Assembly: GCA_963842505.1 (NCBI GenBank)
Contig: CAWJGZ010000001.1
Coordinates: 1,550,001-1,614,000, forward strand
Source: PALSA-129 sp963842505
GTDB taxonomy: Bacteria > Acidobacteriota > Terriglobia > Bryobacterales > Bryobacteraceae
Direction of reading: 5' to 3'
Length of the DNA: 64,000 bases
Made by a program: the position numbers and the translations under genes. Positions 24,049 to 32,979 of the stretch are shown one piece after another (position 1 is the stretch's first letter; each line of letters opens with the position of its first letter). Under the pieces are notes generated by a model, which was given only the letters and a program-made list of their open reading frames with translations, made no database searches and was not told the origin of the DNA.

Positions 24049-24993
24049 ATGTCTGTGTTCCTGGTGGCGATGTTCCTTGCGGCGCCGGCCTTTGCGGCCG
24101 AGCCGCTCTACGATCTCGCGGGCCGGATCGTGCCCGGCGAACGCGCGGCCATCACCCTGTACGGCGCCGCCAGTCCGTTTGAAGCCACTACGCTGAGCGA
24201 TCCCAGCGGCCGCTTCCACTTCCACAAGATGCGCGCCGGCGCCTATGTCGTTGCGGTTTACCAGCCCAAGCGCGGCGAAGCCCGCCAGACCGCCGAGGTG
24301 GGGCCCGGCACGGCCGATTCGCATCAGCGCGTCTTCCTGGTGCTCCATTTCAAGGACACCGATTTCGAATTCGTCGATTCCGCGCGCCGCCGGAACGCCG
24401 TTCCCGCCAGCCAATTGACGATTCCGCCCAAAGCCTTCCGCGAATACGAGGAAGCCCGGAAGGCTCTCGGCAAACACGACGCGGACTCGGCCGAGAAGCA
24501 TCTGGAGGAAGCCGTGAAGCTCGCGCCCCAGTTTGCCTCCGCCTGGAACGAGCTGGGCGCCATTGCTTACCAGACGGCCCGGTATCCGCGCGCCGAGCAG
24601 TGTTTTCGCGAGGCCCTGGCGCTCGATCCCACGGCCTTCGAGCCGCTGGTCAATCTGGGAGGCGTCCTGCTGAATCTGAACAAGCTGGATGAGGCCCTGG
24701 TCTACAACCAGCGCGCCGTTCTCGAGCGTCCCAACGAGGCGCTGGGCAATTCGCAGTTGGGCATGACCTATTTCGCGGCGGGCGATTTCGACCTTGCCGT
24801 CAAGTACCTGGAGGTCGCTCGCCGCCTCGACCCCGCGCACTTTTCGCACCCGCAACTGACGCTGGCCGAAATTCATCTCCGCCGCGGTGACAACGCCGCT
24901 GCGGCCGCCGCGCTGCAAGACTTTCTGGCTCACCATCCCGACTATCCCACCGCCGCCAGAATCCGCGAGACCATCGAAAAGTTGCGCCGCTGA
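24049..24993 (+). CDS. Exported TPR-repeat protein with carboxypeptidase-regulatory-like domain
   Basis: 314 residues. Signal peptide SVFLVAMFLAAPAFAA, then a CnaB-like beta-sandwich (ITLYGAASPFEATTLSDPSG, FHFHKMRAGAYVVAVY), then four to five TPR motifs (AWNELGAIAYQTARYPRAEQ, PLVNLGGVLLNLNKLDEALV, ALGNSQLGMTYFAAGDFDLA). Extracytoplasmic protein-protein adaptor of unknown partner. ATG at 24049 is chosen because it starts the signal peptide; the open frame upstream runs into the repeat region. Confidence 0.85.
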   Translation: MSVFLVAMFLAAPAFAAEPLYDLAGRIVPGERAAITLYGAASPFEATTLSDPSGRFHFHKMRAGAYVVAVYQPKRGEARQTAEVGPGTADSHQRVFLVLHFKDTDFEFVDSARRRNAVPASQLTIPPKAFREYEEARKALGKHDADSAEKHLEEAVKLAPQFASAWNELGAIAYQTARYPRAEQCFREALALDPTAFEPLVNLGGVLLNLNKLDEALVYNQRAVLERPNEALGNSQLGMTYFAAGDFDLAVKYLEVARRLDPAHFSHPQLTLAEIHLRRGDNAAAAAALQDFLAHHPDYPTAARIRETIEKLRR

Positions 24994-25001
24994 AGCCGTG
25001 G

Positions 25002-25021
25002 GACCGGCCTCCTGGCCGGTC
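25002..25021. repeat. 8-bp stem-loop after the TPR gene
   Basis: GACCGGCC-TCCT-GGCCGGTC, a perfect stem with a 4-base loop 8 bp past the TPR stop. Related palindromes occur at about 56588-56612 and 63845-63868 (GGCCAGGAGGCC and CCGGGAGGTGTG cores). No T-run, so it is a repeat rather than a standard terminator. Confidence 0.5.
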
Positions 25022-25070
25022 GGCAAGGGGTGGTGGGCTTCAGCCCGCCAATGGCTGCGCGAGCGGCCCG

Positions 25071-25460
25071 CTAACTCACCGCATGCCCAGGCCTGCGCAG
25101 GGCGCTCACCGCTGCCTCCACGTCGTTCTCCCGCACCATCACGTAGTCCGTGTCGAAAGTCGATAGGGCGAAGAGGCTCACGCCCGCCTCGCCCAGCGGC
25201 CCGGCGATCGAAGCCAGAACGCCGGTGAGCGCGAAATCGAGCGGGCCCTCCACCTGGAAGATGCGCCAACCGCCTTCGCGTGCGATGCCCTCCGGAACGG
25301 CGTCTTCCCGGCAGACGATCGACAACTCCTGGCTGGTGCGGGTCACCGAACTGAACGGGCCGCCGCCGGCCCACCCCGGGACTTCGTCATCCGGACCCAG
25401 CCGGCAGACCGCCAGCCGGCAGTCCAGGAGGAACAAGCGAAGCTGTACGGCATCGGGCAT
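25071..25460 (-). CDS. ACT-domain protein
   Basis: ~129 residues, probably two ACT-like small-molecule-binding folds: an N-terminal half (VQLRLFLLDCRLAVCRLG) and a C-terminal half (GPLDFALTGVLASIAGPLGEAGVSLFALSTFDTDYVMVREND) with the Gly-rich turn of ACT domains. Likely binds an amino acid. ATG at 25460 is chosen because the longer frame (to 25538) would start inside the serine tRNA gene. Confidence 0.8.
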   Translation of the reverse strand: MPDAVQLRLFLLDCRLAVCRLGPDDEVPGWAGGGPFSSVTRTSQELSIVCREDAVPEGIAREGGWRIFQVEGPLDFALTGVLASIAGPLGEAGVSLFALSTFDTDYVMVRENDVEAAVSALRRPGHAVS

Positions 25461-25491
25461 CGAGACCGTCAGTATAAGTGGACGCGTGTTC

Positions 25492-25581
25492 TGGCGGTGA
25501 GGGTGGGATTCGAACCCACGGAACCCGCAAAGGTTCAACGGTTTTCGAGACCGCCCGATTCAACCGCTCTCGCACCTCACC
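25492..25581 (-). tRNA. tRNA-Ser(CGA)
   Basis: 90-nt class II tRNA with 3' CCA encoded (25492-25494). Acceptor stem GGTGAGG pairs with CCTCACC, the anticodon loop reads TCTCGAAAA giving anticodon CGA, a long variable arm follows, and the T loop is GGGTTCGAATCCC. Reads UCG codons. Confidence 0.95.
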
Positions 25582-25669
25582 GGCTTGGGCGTGTGGCTTA
25601 ATTATATCAGACAGGCCGGGCTCGCTTCGGCATGGCGCGCGGCCCTGATACCATAAGTGTCTTGTAAAC

Positions 25670-26437
25670 ATGATATCGGCCCGAAAGTTCCCCGTTGCGG
25701 CGATCCTGGCGGCGTGCTCGCTCTGCGCCGCCTGCGCCCGGGCGCCCCACTCCCACGCGCTCTCCATTGCCGCCGCGGCCGATCTCCAGTTTGCCCTGGA
25801 TGAAGCGTCCCGCTCCTTCCACCAGGCGCATCCCGATACCCAACTGCGCGTCTCTTACGGCTCCTCCGGCAATTTCTATGCGCAGATCCGCAACGGCGCG
25901 CCCTTCGACCTGTTCCTCTCGGCCGATGCCCAATACCCGAAGACGCTGGCCCAGGACGGGTTGGCCGTTGGCGCCGTTTTCAATTACGCCGCCGGCCGCA
26001 TCGTGGTCTGGGTGCCAAACTCCTCCGCGCTTGATCCGGCAACGGCGCTGCGCGATCCCTCCGTGCGCCACGTGGCCATCGCCAACCCCGCGCACGCGCC
26101 GTACGGGCGTGCCGCCGAAGCCGCGCTGCGGGCCATGGGCCTCTACGATAGCCTCCAGGCGAAACTGGTGCTCAGTGAAAATATCTCGCAGGCCTTTCAG
26201 TTCGTCGAAAGCGGCGCCGCCGACGTGGGAATCGTGGCGCTCTCCCTGGCCTCGGCGCCAGCCGTGCGCGGCCAGGGGCGATACTGGGAGGTGCCCGCGG
26301 AGACGTATCCCAAGATGGAACAGTGTGGCGTGATACTGAAAGATTCCGCCGCGGCCCGCCAGTTTCGCGACTGGCTGACCGGGCCCGCGGGACGCGCGCT
26401 TCTCGTTCGATACGGTTTCTCCCTGCCCGGTAATTGA
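25670..26437 (+). CDS. modA: Molybdate ABC transporter substrate-binding protein
   Basis: 255-residue periplasmic binding protein for molybdate (possibly tungstate). Lipoprotein-like signal (AAILAACSLCAACARAP). ModA motifs: LSIAAAADLQFALDEASRSF, RVSYGSSGNFYAQIRNGAPFDLFLSADAQYP and, late, SGAADVGIVALSLA. First gene of modABC-ybaK. No ModE site or Moco riboswitch recognised upstream. Confidence 0.93.
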   Translation: MISARKFPVAAILAACSLCAACARAPHSHALSIAAAADLQFALDEASRSFHQAHPDTQLRVSYGSSGNFYAQIRNGAPFDLFLSADAQYPKTLAQDGLAVGAVFNYAAGRIVVWVPNSSALDPATALRDPSVRHVAIANPAHAPYGRAAEAALRAMGLYDSLQAKLVLSENISQAFQFVESGAADVGIVALSLASAPAVRGQGRYWEVPAETYPKMEQCGVILKDSAAARQFRDWLTGPAGRALLVRYGFSLPGN

Positions 26438-26448
26438 TTGGGCGATTG

Positions 26449-27132
26449 ATGAACGATATGGATTTTCAGGCCATCTGGCTCAGCGTCCGGCTCGCGGTTT
26501 CCACCACCGCGATCCTCATGATCGTCGGCGTTCCGCTGGCGTACTGGATTTCCTTTTCGCGCCACCGGTGGAAATTTCTGGTGGAGGCAGTGGTGGCGCT
26601 GCCGCTCGTATTGCCGCCCACGGTCCTGGGCTTTTACGTGCTGCTGGCTATCGGTCCGCGCAGCCCGGTGGGCGCGCTCTATGCCAAACTCACCGGCGGC
26701 ATGCTGCCGTTCTCGTTTCAGGGCCTGCTGCTGGCCTCCGTGCTCTACAGCCTGCCGTTCACGGTGCAGCCGGTGGCCGCGGCCTTCGCCGGCGTCGACC
26801 GCAAACTGGTGGAAGCTTCCTGGTGTCTGGGGGTTTCGCGCGCGGCCACCTTCCGGCGCGTGATCGTGCCGCTGGCCGCCCCCGGAATCGCCACCGGCGC
26901 CATCCTCAGCTTCGCCCACACCATGGGCGAATTCGGCGTGGTCCTCATGGTGGGCGGCAATATCGCCGGCCTCACCCGAACGGTTTCCATCTCCATCTAC
27001 GACCAGGTGCAGGCGCTCGATTACGCCGCCGCTACCGGGACTTCCCTGTTCCTGCTGGCCATCTCCTTTGCGGTGCTGGCGGCCACCTACGCGCTGCAGC
27101 GGCGGGTTTGGGCAATATGGCCGGCGAACTGA
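26449..27132 (+). CDS. modB: Molybdate ABC transporter permease
   Basis: ~227 residues with five to six membrane segments (STTAILMIVGVPLAYWISF, FLVEAVVALPLVLPPTVLGF) and the permease EAA-type loop (EASWCLGVSRAATFRRVIVPLAAPGI) that contacts ModC. ATG 26449 lies 11 bp past modA; TTG 26434 is an overlapping alternative. The end overlaps modC by 16 bp. Confidence 0.92.
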   Translation: MNDMDFQAIWLSVRLAVSTTAILMIVGVPLAYWISFSRHRWKFLVEAVVALPLVLPPTVLGFYVLLAIGPRSPVGALYAKLTGGMLPFSFQGLLLASVLYSLPFTVQPVAAAFAGVDRKLVEASWCLGVSRAATFRRVIVPLAAPGIATGAILSFAHTMGEFGVVLMVGGNIAGLTRTVSISIYDQVQALDYAAATGTSLFLLAISFAVLAATYALQRRVWAIWPAN

Positions 27133-28202
27133 TCTGCGCGTGCCGCACGCGCCTCGATTCCGGCTTCGAACTCGACGCCCAACTGCGGATTCCCTTCGAT
27201 CAATCGCCCGTCACGGTGCTGTTCGGCCCTTCCGGCTCCGGCAAGACTACCCTGCTGCGGATGCTGGCGGGCCTCGACCGTCCCGCCGCGGGCGCAATCG
27301 CTTTCCGTGGCGAGCCATGGTTCGACCACTCGCGTTCCCTGTGCCTGCCGCCGCAAAAACGGCGCGCCGGTTTTCTGTTCCAGGAGTATGCGCTCTTTCC
27401 GCACCTCACCGTCGCGCGCAACATCGCGTTCGCCGCGCGTCCCGGCAAGGGCCGGGAATACCTGAACGCCTTCGGACTGGCCGATCTGGCCACCCGTCTG
27501 CCCGGCTCGATTTCCGGCGGCCAGCGGCAGCGCGTGGCGCTGGCGCGCGCGCTCGCCGCCGAGCCGGCCCTGCTGCTGCTCGACGAGCCGCTTTCCTCGC
27601 TCGACGCTTCCACGCGCCTCCGCACGCGGCACCAGTTGCGCGACATGCTGCTCACCGCCGGCGTCCCCAGCATCATCGTCACCCACGACCGCATGGAGGC
27701 TGTGGCGCTGGGCGATTGGATGGCGGTGATGGTGGGCGGCCGCATCTTGCAGACAGGCCCTGTGCGGGAAGTTTTCCGCCATCCCGCCAATGGCCAGGTG
27801 GCCGAATGCGTGGGTGTCGAGAACATATTGCCGGCGCGCATCGCGGCTCGCGAAAACGGACTGCTTACGTTGGATATCGGCGCGGCGCGCCTGCAATCGG
27901 TCGATTCCGGCGAGGCCGGCCCGCTGGTGGCCTGCATTCGCGCCGAGGATGTCGCCATCAGCCGCGAACCATCTTCCCCTTCCAGCATCCGCAACCGGCT
28001 GCCGGGCCACGTGCGATCCGTCAGTATGGAAGGCCCGCTGGCGCGGGTGGAACTGGATTGCGGCACGCCGCTGGTGGCCGTGGTCACGGCGCAATCCGCC
28101 GCGGAGATGCAGTTGAAGCCCGATGACGCGGTAAACGCCATCGTGAAGACCACCTCGGTTCACGTAGCGCCGTGGTCCGAAAATGACGGTGCCGCAAGAT
28201 GA
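27117..28202 (+). CDS. modC: Molybdate ABC transporter ATP-binding protein
   Basis: 361-residue ATPase: Walker A GPSGSGKTT, signature SGGQRQRVALARALA, Walker B LLLLDEPLSSLD, switch His in IIVTHDRMEA. The last ~110 residues contain a TOBE/Mop-like domain (VENILPARIAARENGLLTLD) that binds molybdate in ModC proteins. ATG at 27117 starts inside modB; the long open frame upstream is an out-of-frame shadow of modB. Confidence 0.93.
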   Translation: MAGELICACRTRLDSGFELDAQLRIPFDQSPVTVLFGPSGSGKTTLLRMLAGLDRPAAGAIAFRGEPWFDHSRSLCLPPQKRRAGFLFQEYALFPHLTVARNIAFAARPGKGREYLNAFGLADLATRLPGSISGGQRQRVALARALAAEPALLLLDEPLSSLDASTRLRTRHQLRDMLLTAGVPSIIVTHDRMEAVALGDWMAVMVGGRILQTGPVREVFRHPANGQVAECVGVENILPARIAARENGLLTLDIGAARLQSVDSGEAGPLVACIRAEDVAISREPSSPSSIRNRLPGHVRSVSMEGPLARVELDCGTPLVAVVTAQSAAEMQLKPDDAVNAIVKTTSVHVAPWSENDGAAR

Positions 28203-28681
28203 GTAAGACCAACGCCGCCCGCCTCCTCGACGGCGCCGGCATCCACTACGAGCTGCGCGAATACCCGGTGGACGAAGACCACCTCGACGCGCCGCACGTC
28301 GCCCAAGCCATCGGGATGCCGCCGGACCAGGTTTTCAAGACGCTCGTGATTCGCGGCGACCGCACCGGCGTCCTGCTGGCGGCGATTCCCGCCTCGACCG
28401 AACTGGATCTCAAGGCGCTGGCCGCCGCTAGCGGCAACAAGAAAGTGGAACTCGTGCCGGTGAAAGAAGTGCTTGGCCTCACCGGCTATATTCGCGGCGG
28501 CGTCTCTCCCGTGGGCACCCGGAAACCGTATCCTCTGTATCTGGACGAAACCGCGGACTTGTGGGACGTGATCTCGGTCAGCGCCGGTATGCGGGGCTGC
28601 CAGATGCTGCTGGCGCCCGGCGGCCTGGATCGCGTGGTCGAGACCACCCGCTGCGCGATCGCTCGTTGGGGCGCGACATAA
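28199..28681 (+). CDS. ybaK: YbaK/EbsC-family aminoacyl-tRNA deacylase
   Basis: 160 residues of the YbaK family, which clears Cys-tRNA(Pro) made in error by prolyl-tRNA synthetase. Family marks: VFKTLVIRGD with the key Lys, the KKVELVPVKEVLGLTGYIRGGVSPVGT block, and LLAPGGLDRVVETTRC. Start overlaps modC stop (ATGA 28199-28202), so it is co-translated with the transporter although functionally unrelated. Its stop codon lies inside the ACATAAAGTGGATG motif also found at 2219. Confidence 0.9.
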   Translation: MSKTNAARLLDGAGIHYELREYPVDEDHLDAPHVAQAIGMPPDQVFKTLVIRGDRTGVLLAAIPASTELDLKALAAASGNKKVELVPVKEVLGLTGYIRGGVSPVGTRKPYPLYLDETADLWDVISVSAGMRGCQMLLAPGGLDRVVETTRCAIARWGAT

Positions 28682-28735
28682 AGTGGATGAGGGCCGCCCG
28701 CCGCACAGCGTCAGCGTCAGCGAGCCGCCGCCGCA
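28671..28735. repeat. Degenerate copy of the 2.2-kb inverted-repeat tip
   Basis: GCGCGACATAAAGTGGATG (28672-28690) repeats the tip GCGCGACATAAAAGTGGATG at 2214-2233, followed by a GC-rich AGCGTCAGCGAGCCGCC-type sequence similar to the arm interior. No right arm is present. The rest of the 168-bp gap to 28849 holds nothing recognisable. Confidence 0.4.
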
Positions 28736-28849
28736 CAGTTCCGTGCTGAGTAGTTGGTATGCTCTGGTTTCTCCGGGACATCGCAATGCTGCCACTCTTA
28801 TACCGCTCGCTCGTTGGCAACCCTCCGCATGAGATAATTTGTTCAGTAG

Positions 28850-29725
28850 ATGTATAGTCGCTCGATTTGCGCCTTGTCGTTGATGGTCCTGGCCCTTTCG
28901 TCCGGGCTCAAGGCGCAGTCCAATTCCGCGGAGTCGTTCGCCGATGGGAACCTGCGGCCTTACTATGAGCACGCGGGTTTCACCTGGAAGATCGAGCGCG
29001 TGCCCCACTTCGAGATGAACTTCGAGGCCAATTCGGAGGCCGAGCGCCGGCTCGCGCAGCTCGAAGAAGTCGCCGAACTCGGGCGCACCGCGGTCCTCAA
29101 GGTGCTGGGCGCCACCAGCTACGATCCCGTAATCCACATTTTTTTCGTGGGGTCCATCGCGCGCATGAACGAACTGATCGGGGCCGAAGTGATCGGCCGT
29201 TCCAGACCCACGCACCACGCCGTGTTCTGCGTGGTGGCGCCGTTCTCCGAATTGAGTCTGGCCCACGAGCTGACCCACGAGATTGTCTCGAACCTGTGGG
29301 GACCCGGCGAGCACTGGTTGCAGGAGGGCCTGGCCAACTACGTGGTGGACAACCATTCGTCCCTGATGAACCGGCAGTGCCTGGGCCTGCTCCAGAGCAG
29401 GCAATGGATTCCACTCAAGATCATGGTCAATCCGGAGTGGAAATCCTCCATCTATTCTCCCGACGATACCTATCCGGAGCTGGGTGGTTTCGTGCAGTAC
29501 CTGTATGAAACCTTTGGCGTCGAGTACTTGCAGATCGCTTGGGCGAAAGGCAGCAAGAACCTCAAGAAAGTCTACGGCAAGAAACTTTCCCGGCTCGAAT
29601 CGGACTGGCGCGCCGCGCTGCTACGGAGCGTCGGCCCGGTGCACGACCAGATCAACCTTCCCGGCCGGGGCGAATACCTACTTTTGCAGGAAGAAATTCC
29701 CCACGAACATCGCATCAATCCCTGA
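28850..29725 (+). CDS. Exported gluzincin-type metallopeptidase
   Basis: 291 residues with a signal peptide (SLMVLALSSGLKAQ). Zinc motif HELTH in LSLAHELTHEIVSN, third ligand Glu in HWLQEGLANYVVD, the layout of peptidase-MA-like gluzincins. Acts outside the cytoplasm; substrate unknown. The last 48 bp overlap the convergent carbamoyltransferase gene. Confidence 0.85.
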   Translation: MYSRSICALSLMVLALSSGLKAQSNSAESFADGNLRPYYEHAGFTWKIERVPHFEMNFEANSEAERRLAQLEEVAELGRTAVLKVLGATSYDPVIHIFFVGSIARMNELIGAEVIGRSRPTHHAVFCVVAPFSELSLAHELTHEIVSNLWGPGEHWLQEGLANYVVDNHSSLMNRQCLGLLQSRQWIPLKIMVNPEWKSSIYSPDDTYPELGGFVQYLYETFGVEYLQIAWAKGSKNLKKVYGKKLSRLESDWRAALLRSVGPVHDQINLPGRGEYLLLQEEIPHEHRINP

Positions 29726-31252
29726 AGAGTAGAAACTGCGCACCGCGTCGCGGGGCGTGCAGACCAGGGGTTCGCCGAACAAGTTGAACGAGGTGTTGTA
29801 GAGCACCGGCAGTCCGGTAGCCTTGCCGGCGGCGTGCAGCAGCTCCCAATAGAGCGGGTTCTCGTCGCGATCGACGGCGTGCACGCGCACCATATCGCCG
29901 GCCAAAATGGCGGCGGCGAAGCGCTCCCGGTGCTTCGGCCGCACGCGGCCCACCGTGGAGAGATAGCGCGCATTGGAGCCCACCTCGAAATACTCCGCGC
30001 ATAGCTCCGCCGGCACGGAGGCGGCGAATTTGCGGAAGGGCTCGCGATGCTTGATGAAGAGGTTGAGGTTTTCGGTGGAATAGGGGTCCAGCGGCGAAGC
30101 CAGAATGCTGCGGTTGCCCAGTGCGCGGGCGCCGAACTCCATGCGGCCCTGCATCCAAGCGACAATCTTGTTGTCGCTCAACTGCTCCACGGCGGTCGAA
30201 ATCACCTCTTCGGTGGTCAGGAGGTAGTGGAAGCGCAGCTTGCAGTTTTCGAGCACCTGCTTGATCTCGGCGGCCGAATAAGCCGGCCCCAAAGCCAGCG
30301 TGTGGAAGGGGACGCGGCGCTCCTGGCGGTAGATCGTGTGCCAGGTTTCCCATACCGCGCCGACGGCCGTTCCGGCATTGCCCGCAACCGGCTGCACGAA
30401 AACGTTTTGATATCCCGAACGGTTTTCGAGCGCCGAAACCACCAGCGCATTCAGTCCCAGACCGCCCGCCAGGCACAGGTTGCGGCCGGAACCGCACATG
30501 CGGATGGCGGCCGTTTCCACGGCCCGCTGGATGCCGGCAGCCAGGTGCGCGCGCTGCTCCTCGGGAACCGGCTGGCCGTCCTGCAATCCGATGCGCTCAT
30601 AGAAGCGCGGGGCGAAGCCGCCGTTCCGCAGCCGGTCGGTCGACAGGAAGGAACTGTCGAGGCGCGGGCCGGTGTCGGAAAGGCGCAGCATTTCGAGGAA
30701 GAGGTCGCAATACCGGTCGTCGCCGGCCACCGAGAGCCACTGCACCTTGTGTTCTTCGTGGTTGGCGGTGAGGCCCAGCAGTTCGGTGACGCGGCCATAG
30801 AGATCGCCCAGCGAATCGGGCGAGTATTGCTCGTGATCGAGCGTCATGTGCGTGCCGCGCGCCTGCCAGCGCGATCCGCAGCGGAAATCGCCGCCGCGGT
30901 CCAGCGTCAGAACCGTGGCTTCGTCGAAGGGCGAAGCGTAGTAGGCCGAGGCGGCATGCGCCAGGTGGTGTTCCAGGACCACGATGCGACTCTGCGGGAA
31001 GAGCGCGCGCACCTTCAAATGGAAATCGGAGTCGGGAATCGGCCGCACCACGGCCACCGCGTCCACTTCTCCGGGCCGCACTCCGGCGAGTTCCAGGCAG
31101 GTGGCAATGGCATGTTCCGGTAGTCCGCCGCGGCTGCCGGTGTGAGCCGCGCGCTCCAGCTTGGATTCCTCGATGGCGGCCACCAGTTCGCCGTCTTTGA
31201 GGATGGCGCTCGACGCATCGTCCCGGATTCCACCGATACCGAGAAGAATCAT
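29678..31252 (-). CDS. Carbamoyltransferase (NodU/CmcH/TobZ family)
   Basis: 524 residues. N-terminal Kae1-like domain with HHLAHAASAYYASPF metal/nucleotide site, and C-terminal YrdC-like domain with GRMEFGARALGNRSILASP, the signature that transfers carbamoyl from carbamoyl-AMP to a hydroxyl. Such enzymes decorate sugars and antibiotics. Start overlaps glnS stop by 4 bp, so it is in the gltX-glnS operon; substrate not predictable as no biosynthetic cluster is nearby. Confidence 0.9.
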   Translation of the reverse strand: MILLGIGGIRDDASSAILKDGELVAAIEESKLERAAHTGSRGGLPEHAIATCLELAGVRPGEVDAVAVVRPIPDSDFHLKVRALFPQSRIVVLEHHLAHAASAYYASPFDEATVLTLDRGGDFRCGSRWQARGTHMTLDHEQYSPDSLGDLYGRVTELLGLTANHEEHKVQWLSVAGDDRYCDLFLEMLRLSDTGPRLDSSFLSTDRLRNGGFAPRFYERIGLQDGQPVPEEQRAHLAAGIQRAVETAAIRMCGSGRNLCLAGGLGLNALVVSALENRSGYQNVFVQPVAGNAGTAVGAVWETWHTIYRQERRVPFHTLALGPAYSAAEIKQVLENCKLRFHYLLTTEEVISTAVEQLSDNKIVAWMQGRMEFGARALGNRSILASPLDPYSTENLNLFIKHREPFRKFAASVPAELCAEYFEVGSNARYLSTVGRVRPKHRERFAAAILAGDMVRVHAVDRDENPLYWELLHAAGKATGLPVLYNTSFNLFGEPLVCTPRDAVRSFYSSGIDAMFVGNFFLQK

Positions 31253-32979
31253 TTGCCCCGCTTCTCGATCTTCGCCCAGGCGTCCTTCAGCCCCACCGTG
31301 CGGTTGAAGACCAGCCCGGCGGCGCTGGAATCGGAGTCCACCGCAAAGTATCCGAGGCGTTCAAACTGGTAGCGGCTGCCCATCGCCTGGAGGCGATTGG
31401 GATCAGAAGCGCCCGCGAGCCCGGGTTCGAGCTTCGCTCCCGTCACCACTTCGAGCGAATGAGGATTCAGATTGGCCGTGAAATCCTGGCCTTCTTCGGT
31501 CTGGCTGGGGTCTTCCTTGATGAAGAGATTGTCGTAGAGCCGCACTTCGGCGTCGATGGCGTGGGCGGCCGAAACCCAGTGAATGGTGGACTTCACCTTG
31601 CGGCCGTCGGGCGCGTTGCCGCCGCGCGTGGCCGGGTCGTAGGTGCAGTGAATCTCCGCCACTTCGCCCGCCGCGTTCTTGACCGCGTGCGTGCAGGTGA
31701 CGAAGTAGGCGTATCGCAACCTCACTTCGCGCCCGGGCGACAAGCGGTAATACTGTTTGGGCGGATCTTCGCGGAAGTCGTCCTGCTCAATGTAGAGAAC
31801 GCGCGAAAACGGCACGCGGCGCGTGCCCGCCGACGGATCTTCGGGGTTGTTGATGGCTTCCATCTCCTCCACCTGGCCTTCGGGATAGTTGTCGATCACC
31901 ACGCGGAGCGGCCGCAGCACGGCCATGACGCGCGGCGAGCGCCGGTTGAGGTCTTCCCGCACATGGTGTTCCAGCAGGCCGAGTTCGATGGTGCCGTTGG
32001 TCTTGGAGACGCCGATGGCTTTGCAGAAATTGCGAATGGCTTCGGGCGTGTAGCCGCGGCGGCGGATGCCGGCCAGCGTTGGCATGCGCGGATCGTCCCA
32101 CCCGCGCACGTGACCGTTCTGCACCAGCGCCAGCAGTTTCCGTTTGCTCAGGAGCGTGTAGGTGAGGTTGAGGCGGTCGAACTCGATTTGTTGGGGATGA
32201 TAGATCCCCAATGCTTCCAAGTACCAATCGTAGAGCGGGCGGTGATCTTCGAACTCCAGAGTGCAGATGGAGTGGGTGATTCTCTCGATGGAGTCGGATT
32301 CGCCGTGCGCGAAGTCGTACATCGGGTAGATGCACCACTGGTTGCCGGTCCGGTGGTGGTCGGCGTGCAGAATGCGGTACATCACGGGATCGCGCAGGTT
32401 CAGGTTGGGCGACGCCATGTCGATCTTGGCGCGCAGAGTGCGCGCCCCATCCGGAAATTCCCCGTTTTTCATGCGCTCGAACAGATCGAGATTTTCGTCG
32501 ATGGAGCGGTCGCGGTAGGGGCTCGGCTTGCCGGCCTCGGTGAGGTTGCCGCGGTACCGGCGCACCTCATCGGCGGTCAAATCGCAGACGTAGGCCTTGC
32601 CCTTGCGGATGAGCTCGACCGCCCACTCGTACAACTGGCCGAAATAGTCGGACGCGTAGTAGAGCCGGTCTTCCCAATCGAAGCCCAGCCACCTGACGTT
32701 TTCCATGATGGAATCGACGTATTCGGTCTCTTCCTTCTCCGGGTTGGTGTCGTCGAAGCGCAGGTTGGTCTTGCCGCCGAACTCGGCGGCCAGGCCAAAG
32801 TTCAGGCAGATGGACTTGGCGTGGCCGATGTGCAGATAGCCGTTCGGCTCCGGAGGGAAGCGGGTGTGGACGCGGCCCTGGTACTTGTTGGTCTTCAGGT
32901 CGTCCAGGATGATGTCGCGGACGAAATTGGAGGGACGGGCTGCGGGTTCAGGCGGCCCGGAGGGATTCGACGGGTTCAT
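31249..32979 (-). CDS. glnS: Glutaminyl-tRNA synthetase
   Basis: 576 residues, class I synthetase charging tRNA-Gln directly. HIGH motif in YLHIGHAKSICLNFGLA, KMSKS-like LLSKRKLLAL, FDDTNPEKE and the two-barrel anticodon-binding C-terminus (VSAAHAIDAEVRLYDNLF). Overlaps gltX stop by 4 bp and the carbamoyltransferase start by 4 bp. Presence of GlnRS means the transamidation route is not the only source of Gln-tRNA. Confidence 0.96.
   Translation of the reverse strand: MNPSNPSGPPEPAARPSNFVRDIILDDLKTNKYQGRVHTRFPPEPNGYLHIGHAKSICLNFGLAAEFGGKTNLRFDDTNPEKEETEYVDSIMENVRWLGFDWEDRLYYASDYFGQLYEWAVELIRKGKAYVCDLTADEVRRYRGNLTEAGKPSPYRDRSIDENLDLFERMKNGEFPDGARTLRAKIDMASPNLNLRDPVMYRILHADHHRTGNQWCIYPMYDFAHGESDSIERITHSICTLEFEDHRPLYDWYLEALGIYHPQQIEFDRLNLTYTLLSKRKLLALVQNGHVRGWDDPRMPTLAGIRRRGYTPEAIRNFCKAIGVSKTNGTIELGLLEHHVREDLNRRSPRVMAVLRPLRVVIDNYPEGQVEEMEAINNPEDPSAGTRRVPFSRVLYIEQDDFREDPPKQYYRLSPGREVRLRYAYFVTCTHAVKNAAGEVAEIHCTYDPATRGGNAPDGRKVKSTIHWVSAAHAIDAEVRLYDNLFIKEDPSQTEEGQDFTANLNPHSLEVVTGAKLEPGLAGASDPNRLQAMGSRYQFERLGYFAVDSDSSAAGLVFNRTVGLKDAWAKIEKRGK

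Noticed and set aside
25461..25538. Longer start for the ACT-domain protein
   Set aside because: It would begin inside the tRNA-Ser gene; ATG 25460 is the first start clear of the tRNA.
25582..25669. Molybdenum-cofactor riboswitch or ModE site before modA
   Set aside because: The 88-bp gap is too short for the riboswitch and shows no ModE-type inverted repeat.
26568..27116. Upstream extension of modC
   Set aside because: Out-of-frame reading of modB; the ATPase domain begins at 27117.
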